DNA of 64,000 nt from Pseudoalteromonas sp. T1lg48 (GTDB lineage: Bacteria; Pseudomonadota; Gammaproteobacteria; Enterobacterales; Alteromonadaceae): contig NZ_PQCC01000004.1 of assembly GCF_002964785.1 (NCBI RefSeq), positions 372,001-436,000 of the forward strand, written 5' to 3'. The notes under the pieces are model-generated. The model saw only the letters and a program-made list of their open reading frames with translations, did no database searches and was not told where the DNA came from. The stretch's first letter is position 1. Every line of letters starts with the position of its first letter. Below, piece by piece: positions 25,821 through 34,038 of the stretch. The position numbers and the translations under genes are program-made.

Positions 25821-26265
25821 TATCGCAAAAAAGCCGCTGACTAAGCGCTATCAGCGTCTCGCACTGGTCGGTTATATCGGCCTGTTGCTGTTAATGCCCC
25901 TGTGGCTATTCGTATTTTCACCACGCAGCGATTACAGCTTCGCCTTCACCTTTGGCCTGTACATAGTGCCCTTGCTGTTGCCCCTTAAAGGCATCATTCA
26001 AGATAAGCCTTACACCTATGCCTGGGCCAACTTTATCGTCATGATTTACTTTATTCATGGCTTTACCCTGTTGTGGGTGAGCCCGGACGAGCGAGTGTGG
26101 GTGGTACTGGAGCTGCTCTTTGCCAGCTGTATGTTTATCGGCTGCACCTACTACGCCCGCCATCGCGGTCAGGAGTTGGGTTTAAAGGTGGGTAAATTGA
26201 AAGACGATTTAGCCAATGAAAAGGCGGCACAGGAATATCATCGCCAAAACCAGGATAAGAAATAA
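25813..26265 (+). CDS. DUF2069 membrane protein
   Basis: 150 residues with four hydrophobic segments and a charged C-terminal helix (Lys/Glu/Asp/Gln-rich). The Ile-Gln-Asp-Lys-Pro-Tyr-Thr-Tyr-Ala-Trp stretch and Val-Val-Leu-Glu-Leu-Leu-Phe-Ala-Ser fit DUF2069, an inner-membrane family commonly next to wrbA in gammaproteobacteria. Function unknown. Its start overlaps the wrbA-like gene (8 bases). The stop codon coincides with the edge of a MITE-like repeat, so the element sits directly at the 3' end of this operon. Confidence 0.88.
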   Translation: MTNIAKKPLTKRYQRLALVGYIGLLLLMPLWLFVFSPRSDYSFAFTFGLYIVPLLLPLKGIIQDKPYTYAWANFIVMIYFIHGFTLLWVSPDERVWVVLELLFASCMFIGCTYYARHRGQELGLKVGKLKDDLANEKAAQEYHRQNQDKK

Positions 26266-26473
26266 TACCCATTCTGTTCAGTAGGTGATCAGATAGAGCG
26301 CTGGATAAATGATGCGATAACAAGACGGAATTTTCCTGATGTAGTTATTATCGGCTTTGGCGCCTGCGCCGCGCTACCGACTATATCCATGTAGGCGTAC
26401 ATAGAAAAATTCCAACGCCGTAAGCATGATATTTAACCCCCTAGAATGATTAGCTATTTAAGTGAATTGGTAT
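26265..26473 (-). repeat. MITE-like repeat, copy 2 (long form)
   Basis: 209 bp in inverse orientation to copy 1. Ends are ATACCCATTC and GAATTGGTAT, one mismatch in the terminal inverted repeat. Read on the minus strand it matches copy 1 along both arms but carries about 46 extra bases in the middle, between TTCTATGTA and TAATAACTACAT, with a GC-rich palindrome-like GCGCAGGCGCC. No coding capacity. It begins at the last base of the DUF2069 stop codon. Confidence 0.85.
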
Positions 26474-26487
26474 ACTATCCAAGCAAT

Positions 26488-26520
26488 AAAAAACGCCGAT
26501 TTATCAACTCGGCGTTTTTT
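26488..26520. terminator. Bidirectional terminator
   Basis: A 12-bp stem (AAAAAACGCCGA / TCGGCGTTTTTT) around a 9-base loop, with A-run before and T-run after. It can stop the wrbA-like/DUF2069 operon from the left and the ankyrin gene from the right. Confidence 0.93.
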
Positions 26521-26550
26521 ATTTATTGAGATGGAACTTCAGGCGCTCAG

Positions 26551-27888
26551 TTAACTGCCTAACTGGCTTAAAAATGCCAGCCCGACCACGCTTAACAGCG
26601 CCAATTGTGCCAATAAAGACAACACAGACCCCACGCGCAAAATGCCAAGCCCAAATGGGTGACGCAAGTGCGGATACAAGGCGCACCGTTTAAGGCTAAT
26701 GGCAAAGAATATCGCCACCACCGAGAGCATGGTAAAGACCATGGTCAGCTCGCTCTTATACTCGATACCGTCATCGAAAAAGAAAAACAGTTGCAGCGGC
26801 AGCAGCAACATGACCAGCGCATGCAAGCTATGCACCTTGGCGATACGCATATACTGACCCTGAGGCGATAATTCCTTGATACCAAACTCGCGTTCCATCA
26901 GCCGCACCAGAGCCTTACGGTTTTGTTCCACGGCGTAGCGATAACAGCTCAGCCCAGCGTTGTTTTTGGCATGAAAATTAGCGCCGGCACGCAGCAACAC
27001 GGTTAAACAATTGCCGTTATCGGCACCCACGGCATAGTGCAAGGCATTGTTGCCCTGATGATCCTTGGCATCGAGTGACGCCTGATTTAACAGCGCTTCA
27101 ATGACACTCACAAAGCCTTTTTCGGCGGCCAACATCAGCGCCGTTTGCCCTTGCTCGTTATGTTCGCTGCCCCGGGCGCCCTGCTCTATAAAACGCATAG
27201 CCAGGCTCTGTTTAGCATGCTCACTTTGCAAATGGGCCAACAGTGCTTGCTCTAAAAGGTGCTGCAGGTTTTCCTCATTGGAAATGCATTGCAACAGGGT
27301 GAAAAAGTCATGCCCCTGGATCAACTCGGTTTTTGCCGCTTCCAACAAATCTGGCAGATCGGCAGCACAGTCTGGTAGGAAAGGCTCCAGCTTAGGGCGA
27401 AAGTCCACTTCCTGCCATAACAGCAGGATATCGGCGCTACTGAGTTTTACATCGCGCTCCAACAACTGCGCCAGTAAAGAAAAATAGCGATGTTCAAACA
27501 GCAACTTGGCCAGTGATAGCGGCGATTCCACCTGAATTTGCGCATTGATATTCGCGTACTGGGCAAGACGCTCCAACAGCATCTCACTGATTTGCTCGGC
27601 GGTGTAATCGTTGTTAAGGAAGTAGTCTTTGGCCGCGTGAATGTAGCGCAGTGCCTGCTCATCAAAATCGCTGATATGCTGGAAGGTACACTCTTCAAAA
27701 GGGTCGCGCGGCTGCAGCCAGATTAAATAATACAGAGGTGGCAGCGTGGTGGTGCTGACCTCTTCCTCGATTTTTGTACTACAAGCTGGCCATGCTTCCA
27801 AAGCATCGAGTATAAAGGCGCCGTTCTGCTCAATGAGTCCTTTGAGTAATAACGGATATTGTTCCGGCCAAATTAGTACCTTTTCCAT
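26551..27888 (-). CDS. Ankyrin-repeat membrane protein
   Basis: 445 residues. The N-terminal 230 residues are helical and acidic with no recognised domain. Residues about 245-335 form ankyrin repeats, with Gly-Gln-Thr-Ala-Leu-Met-Leu-Ala-Ala-Glu-Lys-Gly and Gly-Asn-Asn-Ala-Leu-His-Tyr-Ala-Val as the clearest turns. The last 100 residues hold three membrane helices. The repeats would lie in the cytoplasm as a protein-binding surface anchored to the inner membrane. Single gene with its own terminator. Partner and role unknown. Confidence 0.85.
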   Translation of the reverse strand: MEKVLIWPEQYPLLLKGLIEQNGAFILDALEAWPACSTKIEEEVSTTTLPPLYYLIWLQPRDPFEECTFQHISDFDEQALRYIHAAKDYFLNNDYTAEQISEMLLERLAQYANINAQIQVESPLSLAKLLFEHRYFSLLAQLLERDVKLSSADILLLWQEVDFRPKLEPFLPDCAADLPDLLEAAKTELIQGHDFFTLLQCISNEENLQHLLEQALLAHLQSEHAKQSLAMRFIEQGARGSEHNEQGQTALMLAAEKGFVSVIEALLNQASLDAKDHQGNNALHYAVGADNGNCLTVLLRAGANFHAKNNAGLSCYRYAVEQNRKALVRLMEREFGIKELSPQGQYMRIAKVHSLHALVMLLLPLQLFFFFDDGIEYKSELTMVFTMLSVVAIFFAISLKRCALYPHLRHPFGLGILRVGSVLSLLAQLALLSVVGLAFLSQLGS

Positions 27889-27993
27889 TGCCTATGAAGA
27901 CTCCACTAAATCGTTCTAGATGTTGCATCGCAACTAGGTTGTCAGTTATAAAGGGCACTCCCTTACCCTGCACTTAATATAGCGGACACTGCA

Positions 27994-28185
27994 ATGCAAA
28001 CCTGGCATGTAATCCTGATCATCGTCTTGGTATTGGCGGTGATCTGGAGCAATATCGCACTGTTAAAATATTCGGCGAAAATGGACCTTAAAAAGTTCAA
28101 TCAGGACCCGATCGAAAAGGCCAAACGCAGCCTTGCCGAAAAGGCCCAAAAGCAAGACTCAGAGACAGACGACAAAGAGTCCTAG
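27994..28185 (+). CDS. DUF2897 small membrane protein
   Basis: 63 residues: one N-terminal membrane helix (Leu-Ile-Ile-Val-Leu-Val-Leu-Ala-Val-Ile-Trp-Ser-Asn), then Leu-Lys-Tyr-Ser-Ala-Lys-Met-Asp-Leu and a charged Lys/Glu/Asp-rich tail. This matches the DUF2897 family of short gammaproteobacterial inner-membrane proteins with unknown role. It is convergent with the yjiH-like gene; a hairpin separates them. Confidence 0.8.
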   Translation: MQTWHVILIIVLVLAVIWSNIALLKYSAKMDLKKFNQDPIEKAKRSLAEKAQKQDSETDDKES

Positions 28186-28221
28186 GGTCTTGGAACCCAG
28201 CGCATAGCGCTCACTTCTTAG

Positions 28222-28243
28222 AGCCTAGGTAAAAACCTAGGCT
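28222..28243. terminator. Hairpin between DUF2897 and YjiH genes
   Basis: A perfect 9-bp inverted repeat (AGCCTAGGT / ACCTAGGCT) with a 4-base A loop. It includes the TAG stop of the YjiH gene at 28237-28239. No clear T-run follows, so termination strength is uncertain. Confidence 0.5.
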
Positions 28244-29601
28244 ACCAGCCAGTTTGCCATCAAGGTGATCACTGGCAAGCTGATCAAGGTGCGCAGAATA
28301 AAAATAGCAAACAGCTCAAGAATATTCACCGGGATCTTGCTGCCTAATAGCAGTGCGCCCACTTCCGACATATAGATTAATTGAGTCACACTCATGGCCG
28401 CGATAATAAAGCGGGTCACTTCACTGTCGATATTCGACGCCGCCAAAATAGACGGGATGAACATATCGGCAAAGCCCACCACTATGGTCTCTGAGGCCTT
28501 CACTGCTTCGGGGACACCCAGCAATTCAAGGTAAGGAATAAAAGGCTTACCCAGCCATTGGAATACCGGCGTATGTTCGGAAACGATAAGCGCAAAGGTA
28601 CCTACGGCCATAACCACCGGCAACACGGCAAACACCATGTCTAGCGCATTGTGCAGACCTTCTTCGACCGTACCTTTTACCCCTTTGGCATGGCGCGCCT
28701 TATCCAGGGCCATGTCCAAAGATTGTCGCCACAGGCTTTTATTTTGCGGCACCGCCTCGTTGTCGTCACATTGGCTGTCACCATCAACATATATGTTTTT
28801 CTTCAGGCTAAGAGGAGGAATACGCGGCAAAATCAGCGCACACACCACGCCGGCCAGACACACGGTCAGATAAAAGGGCGCGAATAGATGTTCGAGGCCA
28901 ACCTGACCTATGACCACAAAACAGAAGGTGATGGATACCGCCGAGAAGGTAGTACCAATAATGGCCGCCTCTTTTTGCGTATAGTGCTTTTCTTCATATT
29001 GTCTGGCGGTCATCAAAATACCGACGCTACCATCGCCAAGCCAAGAAGCGGCACAGTTTACGGCGCTGCGACCGGGCACGCCAAACAAGGGCTTCATAAT
29101 CTTGGTAAACAGGGTGCCGACCAGCTCCAGCAGACCGAAATTTAACAACAGCGGCAGTAAGAAACCGGCTAAAATAAACACGGTTAGCAACAGCGGCAAC
29201 AATTCCACCAATACAAAGGCACCGGTGGCTTCAGAGTAAATCGCCTCGGGGCCAAGTTGGAAATAGGTCATAACCACAAACACCATGCCCACAACGCGCA
29301 CCACTAGCCAGGTCGGCGTCACCAGGAATAGATGGCGCATCATGGGTTTTTCAAACAGCGAGCGCGGTTGTATCAGGGTCATCAACAAAGACAACACGCC
29401 GGTCATACTAATGATCACCAACAACAGAGTACTGGCAACGGGCGCCAGGGTTTGACGTAACATATCGGCCAAAATAGCGACACTGATTTTGATCTGCCCA
29501 TCCCAGGGGATCGGCACCATAAAGAGAAAGACGCCGATCAGCGAAGGAATTAAGAATGTCAGTAAAGTGTTGGCCATGGTACGTGGCTGGCTTGTTGTCA
29601 T
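28237..29601 (-). CDS. YjiH family nucleoside-recognition membrane protein
   Basis: 454 residues with about ten membrane helices. The nucleoside-recognition (GATE-like) region carries Gly-Val-Pro-Gly-Arg-Ser-Ala-Val-Asn-Cys and Ser-Trp-Leu-Gly-Asp-Gly-Ser-Val-Gly. The C-terminal half has Phe-Ala-Asp-Met-Phe-Ile-Pro. This is the YjiH family; transport of nucleoside-like compounds is assumed from the domain, but no substrate is established. A hydrophilic loop near residues 270-310 contains many Asp, Asn and Lys. It lies downstream of bamC on the same strand, separated by a strong terminator. Confidence 0.87.
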   Translation of the reverse strand: MTTSQPRTMANTLLTFLIPSLIGVFLFMVPIPWDGQIKISVAILADMLRQTLAPVASTLLLVIISMTGVLSLLMTLIQPRSLFEKPMMRHLFLVTPTWLVVRVVGMVFVVMTYFQLGPEAIYSEATGAFVLVELLPLLLTVFILAGFLLPLLLNFGLLELVGTLFTKIMKPLFGVPGRSAVNCAASWLGDGSVGILMTARQYEEKHYTQKEAAIIGTTFSAVSITFCFVVIGQVGLEHLFAPFYLTVCLAGVVCALILPRIPPLSLKKNIYVDGDSQCDDNEAVPQNKSLWRQSLDMALDKARHAKGVKGTVEEGLHNALDMVFAVLPVVMAVGTFALIVSEHTPVFQWLGKPFIPYLELLGVPEAVKASETIVVGFADMFIPSILAASNIDSEVTRFIIAAMSVTQLIYMSEVGALLLGSKIPVNILELFAIFILRTLISLPVITLMANWLVA

Positions 29602-29658
29602 AATCGCTACTTATTTTCGTTGTTATCTTTGGGCTGCCCTGCCGTTTTGGCTACAAAC

Positions 29659-29694
29659 AAAAAAGGAAAGGTGCTCCAAGCCCTTTCCTTTTTT
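29659..29694 (-). terminator. Terminator of bamC
   Basis: A 12-bp stem (AAAAAAGGAAAG / CTTTCCTTTTTT) with a 12-base loop between the bamC stop and the YjiH start; on the minus strand it ends in a six-T run. Confidence 0.9.
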
Positions 29695-29711
29695 ACAGCA
29701 AAGTCAAAGGG

Positions 29712-30764
29712 TTACATTTGAATCCCGCGGGCGCGTAGGGCCGTCACTAGGGCTTGCTGTAAATCATTCATGGTGCCGGGTTCTAGCACTTCCCCGTCTT
29801 TATCCATCCAGGTAATACTGGTACCACCGGCTTTAGCGTTATCCAAAAGAATCTGATACTGGCCGTCTTCTAACGGCAGCTGCATCGCCTCTTCGCCCCA
29901 AATCGAATCCCACACACTGCTTTCAGGCTGAGCGTAATCAGCAATAATACGGCCCTTGTCGGCATCCACTTCAATAATAGTAAATTGAAGGCGCTCTAAG
30001 AAGCCACTGAAGCGCTCCAAGACCACATTCATGTCCTGCTCGGTCATTAACGCTGCATTGCCTTGATTATCAAAGCCTAAAGCCAGAGAAATAATGCCTT
30101 GGCGCTGGCGCAGTTCAACCTGAAGCTGACGATAACGATAATCGAATTCGGCAATTACACTATTGAGAGCACGGGTTTCCAAACGTTGTTGCAATAACGG
30201 CGTTAAAGGCACTTGCTGCGAGCGATAATCAAGCATCTCGGCACGCAAAGACGCGGTACGCTGGTGATCTTTTTCTTCAACGGTAAATTTATAGCGCTGC
30301 TCGGCAACGATTTCATCGTCCCATAACCAGCCCTCTTCAACGGTTACGACAGAAAACCAATCGCTTTCAATGCTGTTTTGCGTCTTATTTGCTACCGGAG
30401 TGTTGTAGCTTTCCAACACGCCTTCTACGGCCGCCAGAATAAATTGGTCGAGATCGTCGATGCCATCGTTCTTATCGAAGTAGACCTTGGCTACCTTATC
30501 GCCTTCTTCAATCCAGCTTCCCTGGGCGATCGGCATAATTTGCATCGGCGGCTTAACGGCCTTGGCTTCTTCACTGTTGTCATAGCTGGCCACGTCCATT
30601 TTATAGGTGGGGTCCTGGCGCGGTGCATCGAGTCCCTCTGGAGTCACTAATGGCTGATTGGCTTTATAGTTACGCTTGTGGTGTGCCTCGTTGGTGAAAA
30701 TGCCACAGCCACTCAAAGTGACTAAAGCAATCAAGATCAATACTTTAGGGATCCAATACTGCAC
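29712..30764 (-). CDS. bamC: Outer-membrane assembly lipoprotein BamC (NlpB)
   Basis: 350 residues. N-terminal lipoprotein signal with lipobox Leu-Ser-Gly-Cys at about residue 20, a flexible Asn/Pro-rich linker, then two helix-grip domains of the NlpB/BamC type (Trp-Phe-Ser-Val-Val and Arg-Leu-Gln-Phe-Thr-Ile-Ile-Glu-Val-Asp regions). BamC binds BamD in the outer-membrane beta-barrel assembly machine. In E. coli and many relatives dapA lies directly upstream on the same strand; here the 267 bases up to gcvR hold no dapA. Confidence 0.88.
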   Translation of the reverse strand: MQYWIPKVLILIALVTLSGCGIFTNEAHHKRNYKANQPLVTPEGLDAPRQDPTYKMDVASYDNSEEAKAVKPPMQIMPIAQGSWIEEGDKVAKVYFDKNDGIDDLDQFILAAVEGVLESYNTPVANKTQNSIESDWFSVVTVEEGWLWDDEIVAEQRYKFTVEEKDHQRTASLRAEMLDYRSQQVPLTPLLQQRLETRALNSVIAEFDYRYRQLQVELRQRQGIISLALGFDNQGNAALMTEQDMNVVLERFSGFLERLQFTIIEVDADKGRIIADYAQPESSVWDSIWGEEAMQLPLEDGQYQILLDNAKAGGTSITWMDKDGEVLEPGTMNDLQQALVTALRARGIQM

Positions 30765-31103
30765 GTTGTTGTTCTCCTTTGCTCACCGTTATTATTGTAC
30801 GGTCTTTGAGTCGGTGAGTGGTAATTGGTTCAGTGCCAGATTCAACTTAACGACCACTTTGTTGTTTTGCCTATCATACAACGGCGTTAAACCCGAGTGT
30901 CGACACCCAAACCACTGTTGTGCTCAAGCACAGCAATGGCTTACAAAAATTTTCACTATGGTACTTTTACACGAGGTTAAAAACAAGAATGTCGGTACCG
31001 AAAAGGCAATAAAGCGAGGCACGGCTAAAAGTTGCGCTTTAAAACCCGGTTTATGCTACACTGCGCCGCCAAAAGATTGTTTTATCACAGCAAGGGCACA
31101 TCC

Positions 31104-31637
31104 ATGGGCGAATTGGCCAAACAACAGTTAGTGATCACCGCAATTGGCGAAGACCAAGCCGGGGTGGTCAGCGCCTTAACGCAATTGGTCAGCGATTGTC
31201 ACTGCAATATCACCGACAGCCGCATTGCCATTTTGGGCAATGAATTAACCTTTATCATGTTGTTATGCGGCGACATGGCCGCCATTAGCCGGGTCGAGCA
31301 CCTGCTGCCCAATAAGGGCATGGAGCTGGGGCTACTCACGATGATGAAGCGCACTTCAAGCCACACCGAAGAGCTCTTTAGTGGCGGTTATACCCTGGAA
31401 TACGTGGGGATAGACACACCCGGTACTCTGAGCCAGATCACCGGCTATTTTGCCGAGTACAATATCAGCATTTGCTCTCTTAAATCAGACACCTACGAAC
31501 AAGACGGCGATATTCAAATGCGCTGTGAACTCGAGTTTAATGTGCCGCAAGAACTTGATATTGACGCCTTTAAGGTGGCCTTTGAGGCGTTATCTCAGCG
31601 CCTGAACATAGATTATACTTTTAAACGGATCAGATAA
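31104..31637 (+). CDS. gcvR: GcvR-type ACT-domain regulator
   Basis: 177 residues made of two ACT domains: the first begins Gln-Leu-Val-Ile-Thr-Ala-Ile-Gly-Glu-Asp-Gln-Ala-Gly, the second Leu-Glu-Tyr-Val-Gly-Ile-Asp-Thr-Pro-Gly-Thr. In E. coli GcvR binds glycine and represses the glycine-cleavage activator GcvA. The ATG at 31104 is chosen because an AAGG lies before it and the family starts here. Upstream, TACACT (31054-31059) is a possible -10 box. bcp follows after 12 bases, the usual gcvR-bcp operon. Confidence 0.9.
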   Translation: MGELAKQQLVITAIGEDQAGVVSALTQLVSDCHCNITDSRIAILGNELTFIMLLCGDMAAISRVEHLLPNKGMELGLLTMMKRTSSHTEELFSGGYTLEYVGIDTPGTLSQITGYFAEYNISICSLKSDTYEQDGDIQMRCELEFNVPQELDIDAFKVAFEALSQRLNIDYTFKRIR

Positions 31638-31649
31638 GGACGCAGCATT

Positions 31650-32123
31650 ATGAACACTTTGCAAGCGGGCGATAAAGCGCCACTTTTCACCCTTGAGGAT
31701 CAAAACGGCGAAACGGTTAGCCTCGAAGCGCTATTAAAAGACCATCAGGTTTTAGTGTATTTCTATCCCAAGGCTCTAACCCCTGGTTGTACCGTACAGG
31801 CGGAACAGCTCAGCGCCCATAAGGCCGAGCTGGCTAAATACAACACCATTGCAGTGGGCATTAGCCCGGATCCGGTGAAAAAGCTTAAAAACTTCGAAAC
31901 CAAAAAAGAGCTAAACTTTCAATTACTAAGCGACGAAGATCATAAGGTAGCGGACGACTTTGGCGTGTGGGGTTTAAAGAAGTTTATGGGTAAAGAGTAC
32001 GACGGCATTCACCGCATCAGCTTTTTAGTCGGCCAAGACGGCAGCATTAAACATGTTTTCAATAAGTTTAAGACCAAGGATCACCACCAGGTAGTGATCG
32101 ATTATTTGGCAGATAATGCTTAA
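31650..32123 (+). CDS. bcp: Thioredoxin-dependent peroxiredoxin Bcp
   Basis: 157 residues of the AhpC/TSA Bcp (PrxQ) type. Peroxidatic Cys in Leu-Thr-Pro-Gly-Cys-Thr-Val. The resolving Cys that usually lies five residues on is replaced (Ala-Glu-Gln), and the protein has no other Cys, so it must work as a one-Cys enzyme. It reduces hydroperoxides in the cytoplasm. Second gene of the gcvR-bcp operon; a terminator follows. Confidence 0.94.
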   Translation: MNTLQAGDKAPLFTLEDQNGETVSLEALLKDHQVLVYFYPKALTPGCTVQAEQLSAHKAELAKYNTIAVGISPDPVKKLKNFETKKELNFQLLSDEDHKVADDFGVWGLKKFMGKEYDGIHRISFLVGQDGSIKHVFNKFKTKDHHQVVIDYLADNA

Positions 32124-32144
32124 TTAATGCTTTAAGAATACAAA

Positions 32145-32168
32145 ACGCGGCCTAAGCCGCGTTTTTTT
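32145..32168 (+). terminator. Rho-independent terminator
   Basis: A 7-bp stem (ACGCGGC / GCCGCGT) with CTAA loop and seven T. It ends the gcvR-bcp operon just before the convergent queE. Confidence 0.93.
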
Positions 32169-32190
32169 ATGTTTAATGCGCCAGTTAGGC

Positions 32191-32856
32191 CTAGTTAATC
32201 CCCAGATACTTGTGTACCTGTACAGATAAACGCCAGTTTTTCTTAATACAGGTGTCTATGGCCAGCTTCGTTGCCTTGGCTTTTTGACTGATAGGTTGCA
32301 GATACACAAGTCGCGGATGCACACCCGTTGCCTTAAACAGGGCTTCTAACTCGTCCACATGTTTTTGCATCGCCACCGGATGCTTAATTTCATTGGCGCG
32401 CTTCATGGCGCTGGCCAAAACCTCATAGCCGCCGCGCATATTGATTTTTGGCGATACCGTCACCCAGGTTTGCGCCGGCGCTTTAATCTCAAAGGTGCCG
32501 CTGGTTTCTATTTGGGTGCTGTAACCATGTTGATGCAACAGCTCGCACAGGGGGTTAAGGTCGAACAAACAAGGTTCGCCGCCGGTGATCACCACATGCT
32601 TAGCGCGATAACCTCGGGTTTGAAACAACGTCAGAATATCTTCGGCATCGGCCTTGGCCCAATGCTCAGAGTCGGACTTTTTCTCCACCGTTTGTGTCAA
32701 GGACACCACATAGCTGTCTTTGGCATCCCAGGTTTGTTTGGTATCACACCAGGAACAGCCCACAGGACACCCCTGCAAACGCACAAAAATTGAGGGGGTG
32801 CCGGTAAAACTGGCTTCCCCTTGGATGGTTTCAAAAATCTCGTTTATTTGGTACAA
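32191..32856 (-). CDS. queE: 7-carboxy-7-deazaguanine synthase
   Basis: 221 residues. Radical-SAM cluster motif Cys-Pro-Val-Gly-Cys-Ser-Trp-Cys (CxxxCxxC), the QueE start Ile-Phe-Glu-Thr-Ile-Gln-Gly-Glu, and the Ile-Thr-Gly-Gly-Glu-Pro SAM motif. It converts CPH4 to 7-carboxy-7-deazaguanine on the way to queuosine in tRNA. Divergent from queC, the next enzyme of the pathway, with 153 bases between the starts. No preQ1 riboswitch is seen there. Confidence 0.95.
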   Translation of the reverse strand: MYQINEIFETIQGEASFTGTPSIFVRLQGCPVGCSWCDTKQTWDAKDSYVVSLTQTVEKKSDSEHWAKADAEDILTLFQTRGYRAKHVVITGGEPCLFDLNPLCELLHQHGYSTQIETSGTFEIKAPAQTWVTVSPKINMRGGYEVLASAMKRANEIKHPVAMQKHVDELEALFKATGVHPRLVYLQPISQKAKATKLAIDTCIKKNWRLSVQVHKYLGIN

Positions 32857-33009
32857 AAATCTAACCTGCTGCTAAAACTTAACAATCGCTGTTCACAAAT
32901 ACCTAGGCCCAGAGCAAATGCCAACGGCGAATAATTGTGATCCAAGCTCAAACCCTGTAGTATACCGCGCCCTAACGTAAACCTCTATGATTAAAAGGCT
33001 CGCAGGCAA

Positions 33010-33669
33010 ATGGCAGAAAAAGTCGTTGTAATTTATTCCGGTGGCATGGACTCTTTTACCGTGCTAAACAAGGCACTTCGTCAAGGTCACGAGGTCTACG
33101 CCCTGTCGTTTAACTACGGTCAGCGCCATGTCAAAGAGCTGGAAGTAGCAAAGCAGGTATGCGAGCAACTCGGCGTTAATCATAAGATAGTCGATATTTC
33201 CGCAATCAATCAGTTGATTGGCGGTTCATCGCTGACCGATGATATCGACGTACCGGAAGGGCATTACGAAGAAGAAAGCATGAAAAGCACCATAGTGCCT
33301 AACCGTAATATGATCTTGTTGTCACTGGCGGTGGGCTACGCGGTGTCGCTTAAGGCCAGCAAGGTATTTTACGGCGCGCATTCTGGCGATCACGCCATCT
33401 ATCCGGATTGTCGCCCTGAGTTTGTGAAGAAAATGGACGATGTTTGTCGCATCGCCAACTACGATGAAGTTGAAATCGTTTGCCCTTATCTTGATAACAG
33501 CAAGATTGACATCCTAACCGATGGCCTGAAGATGGGCCTGGATTACAGCCAGACCTGGACCTGTTATAACGGCCGCGAGCAAGCCTGTGGTAAATGCGGT
33601 GCCTGTCAGGAACGTTTAGAAGCGTTCGCCCTTAATAACGCCGTCGATCCCCTGCCCTACGAAGCTTAA
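33010..33669 (+). CDS. queC: 7-cyano-7-deazaguanine synthase
   Basis: 219 residues. PP-loop Tyr-Ser-Gly-Gly-Met-Asp-Ser-Phe at the N-terminus for ATP use, and the C-terminal zinc site Cys-Tyr-Asn-Gly...Cys-Gly-Lys-Cys-Gly-Ala-Cys. It turns 7-carboxy-7-deazaguanine into preQ0 with ammonia and ATP. Length and motifs are normal. Paired with the divergent queE. Confidence 0.96.
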   Translation: MAEKVVVIYSGGMDSFTVLNKALRQGHEVYALSFNYGQRHVKELEVAKQVCEQLGVNHKIVDISAINQLIGGSSLTDDIDVPEGHYEEESMKSTIVPNRNMILLSLAVGYAVSLKASKVFYGAHSGDHAIYPDCRPEFVKKMDDVCRIANYDEVEIVCPYLDNSKIDILTDGLKMGLDYSQTWTCYNGREQACGKCGACQERLEAFALNNAVDPLPYEA

Positions 33670-33772
33670 TTTCCTCCCTGTTCCCCCTAAGCCACTGATA
33701 ATTTTGCACCATCAGTGGCCTTGTGGCATTTTGCAGTTATACTGAGATTATTCTCGCCAGCAAGAGTATGCC

Positions 33773-34012
33773 ATGCTTATATACATGATATTACTGCTTA
33801 TTATCGCGGCCCTCGCGTTTGGCCTCGGCCTACGCGCGCAACGTCGACAGGGTCGGCAACTGTCCCAGTTACAACAACAGTGTCAAACGGCAAATCAGCA
33901 AACCCAAGCCATGACAGAGCAAATAGCCCATCTTAAAGAGCGTATACAAGTGCTTGAGGCCATAGTCACAGATAAAGGATTTAGCGTCGAACAAGAGATA
34001 GATAATCTCTAA
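33773..34012 (+). CDS. Small PspB-like membrane protein
   Basis: 79 residues: one N-terminal membrane helix, then a Gln-rich amphipathic coil and the C-terminal Leu-Lys-Glu-Arg-Ile-Gln-Val-Leu-Glu-Ala-Ile-Val-Thr-Asp. The last part resembles the end of PspB (phage-shock protein B), but no other psp genes are nearby, so a psp role is doubtful. It is 26 bases upstream of the CHASE-GGDEF gene on the same strand and may be co-expressed with it. Confidence 0.65.
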   Translation: MLIYMILLLIIAALAFGLGLRAQRRQGRQLSQLQQQCQTANQQTQAMTEQIAHLKERIQVLEAIVTDKGFSVEQEIDNL

Positions 34013-34038
34013 GTCAGCGCGCGCAGTGCGATAATAAT

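Noticed and set aside
32857-33009. preQ1 riboswitch between queE and queC
   Set aside because: I looked for the C-rich loop and A-rich tail of preQ1 aptamers and did not find them.
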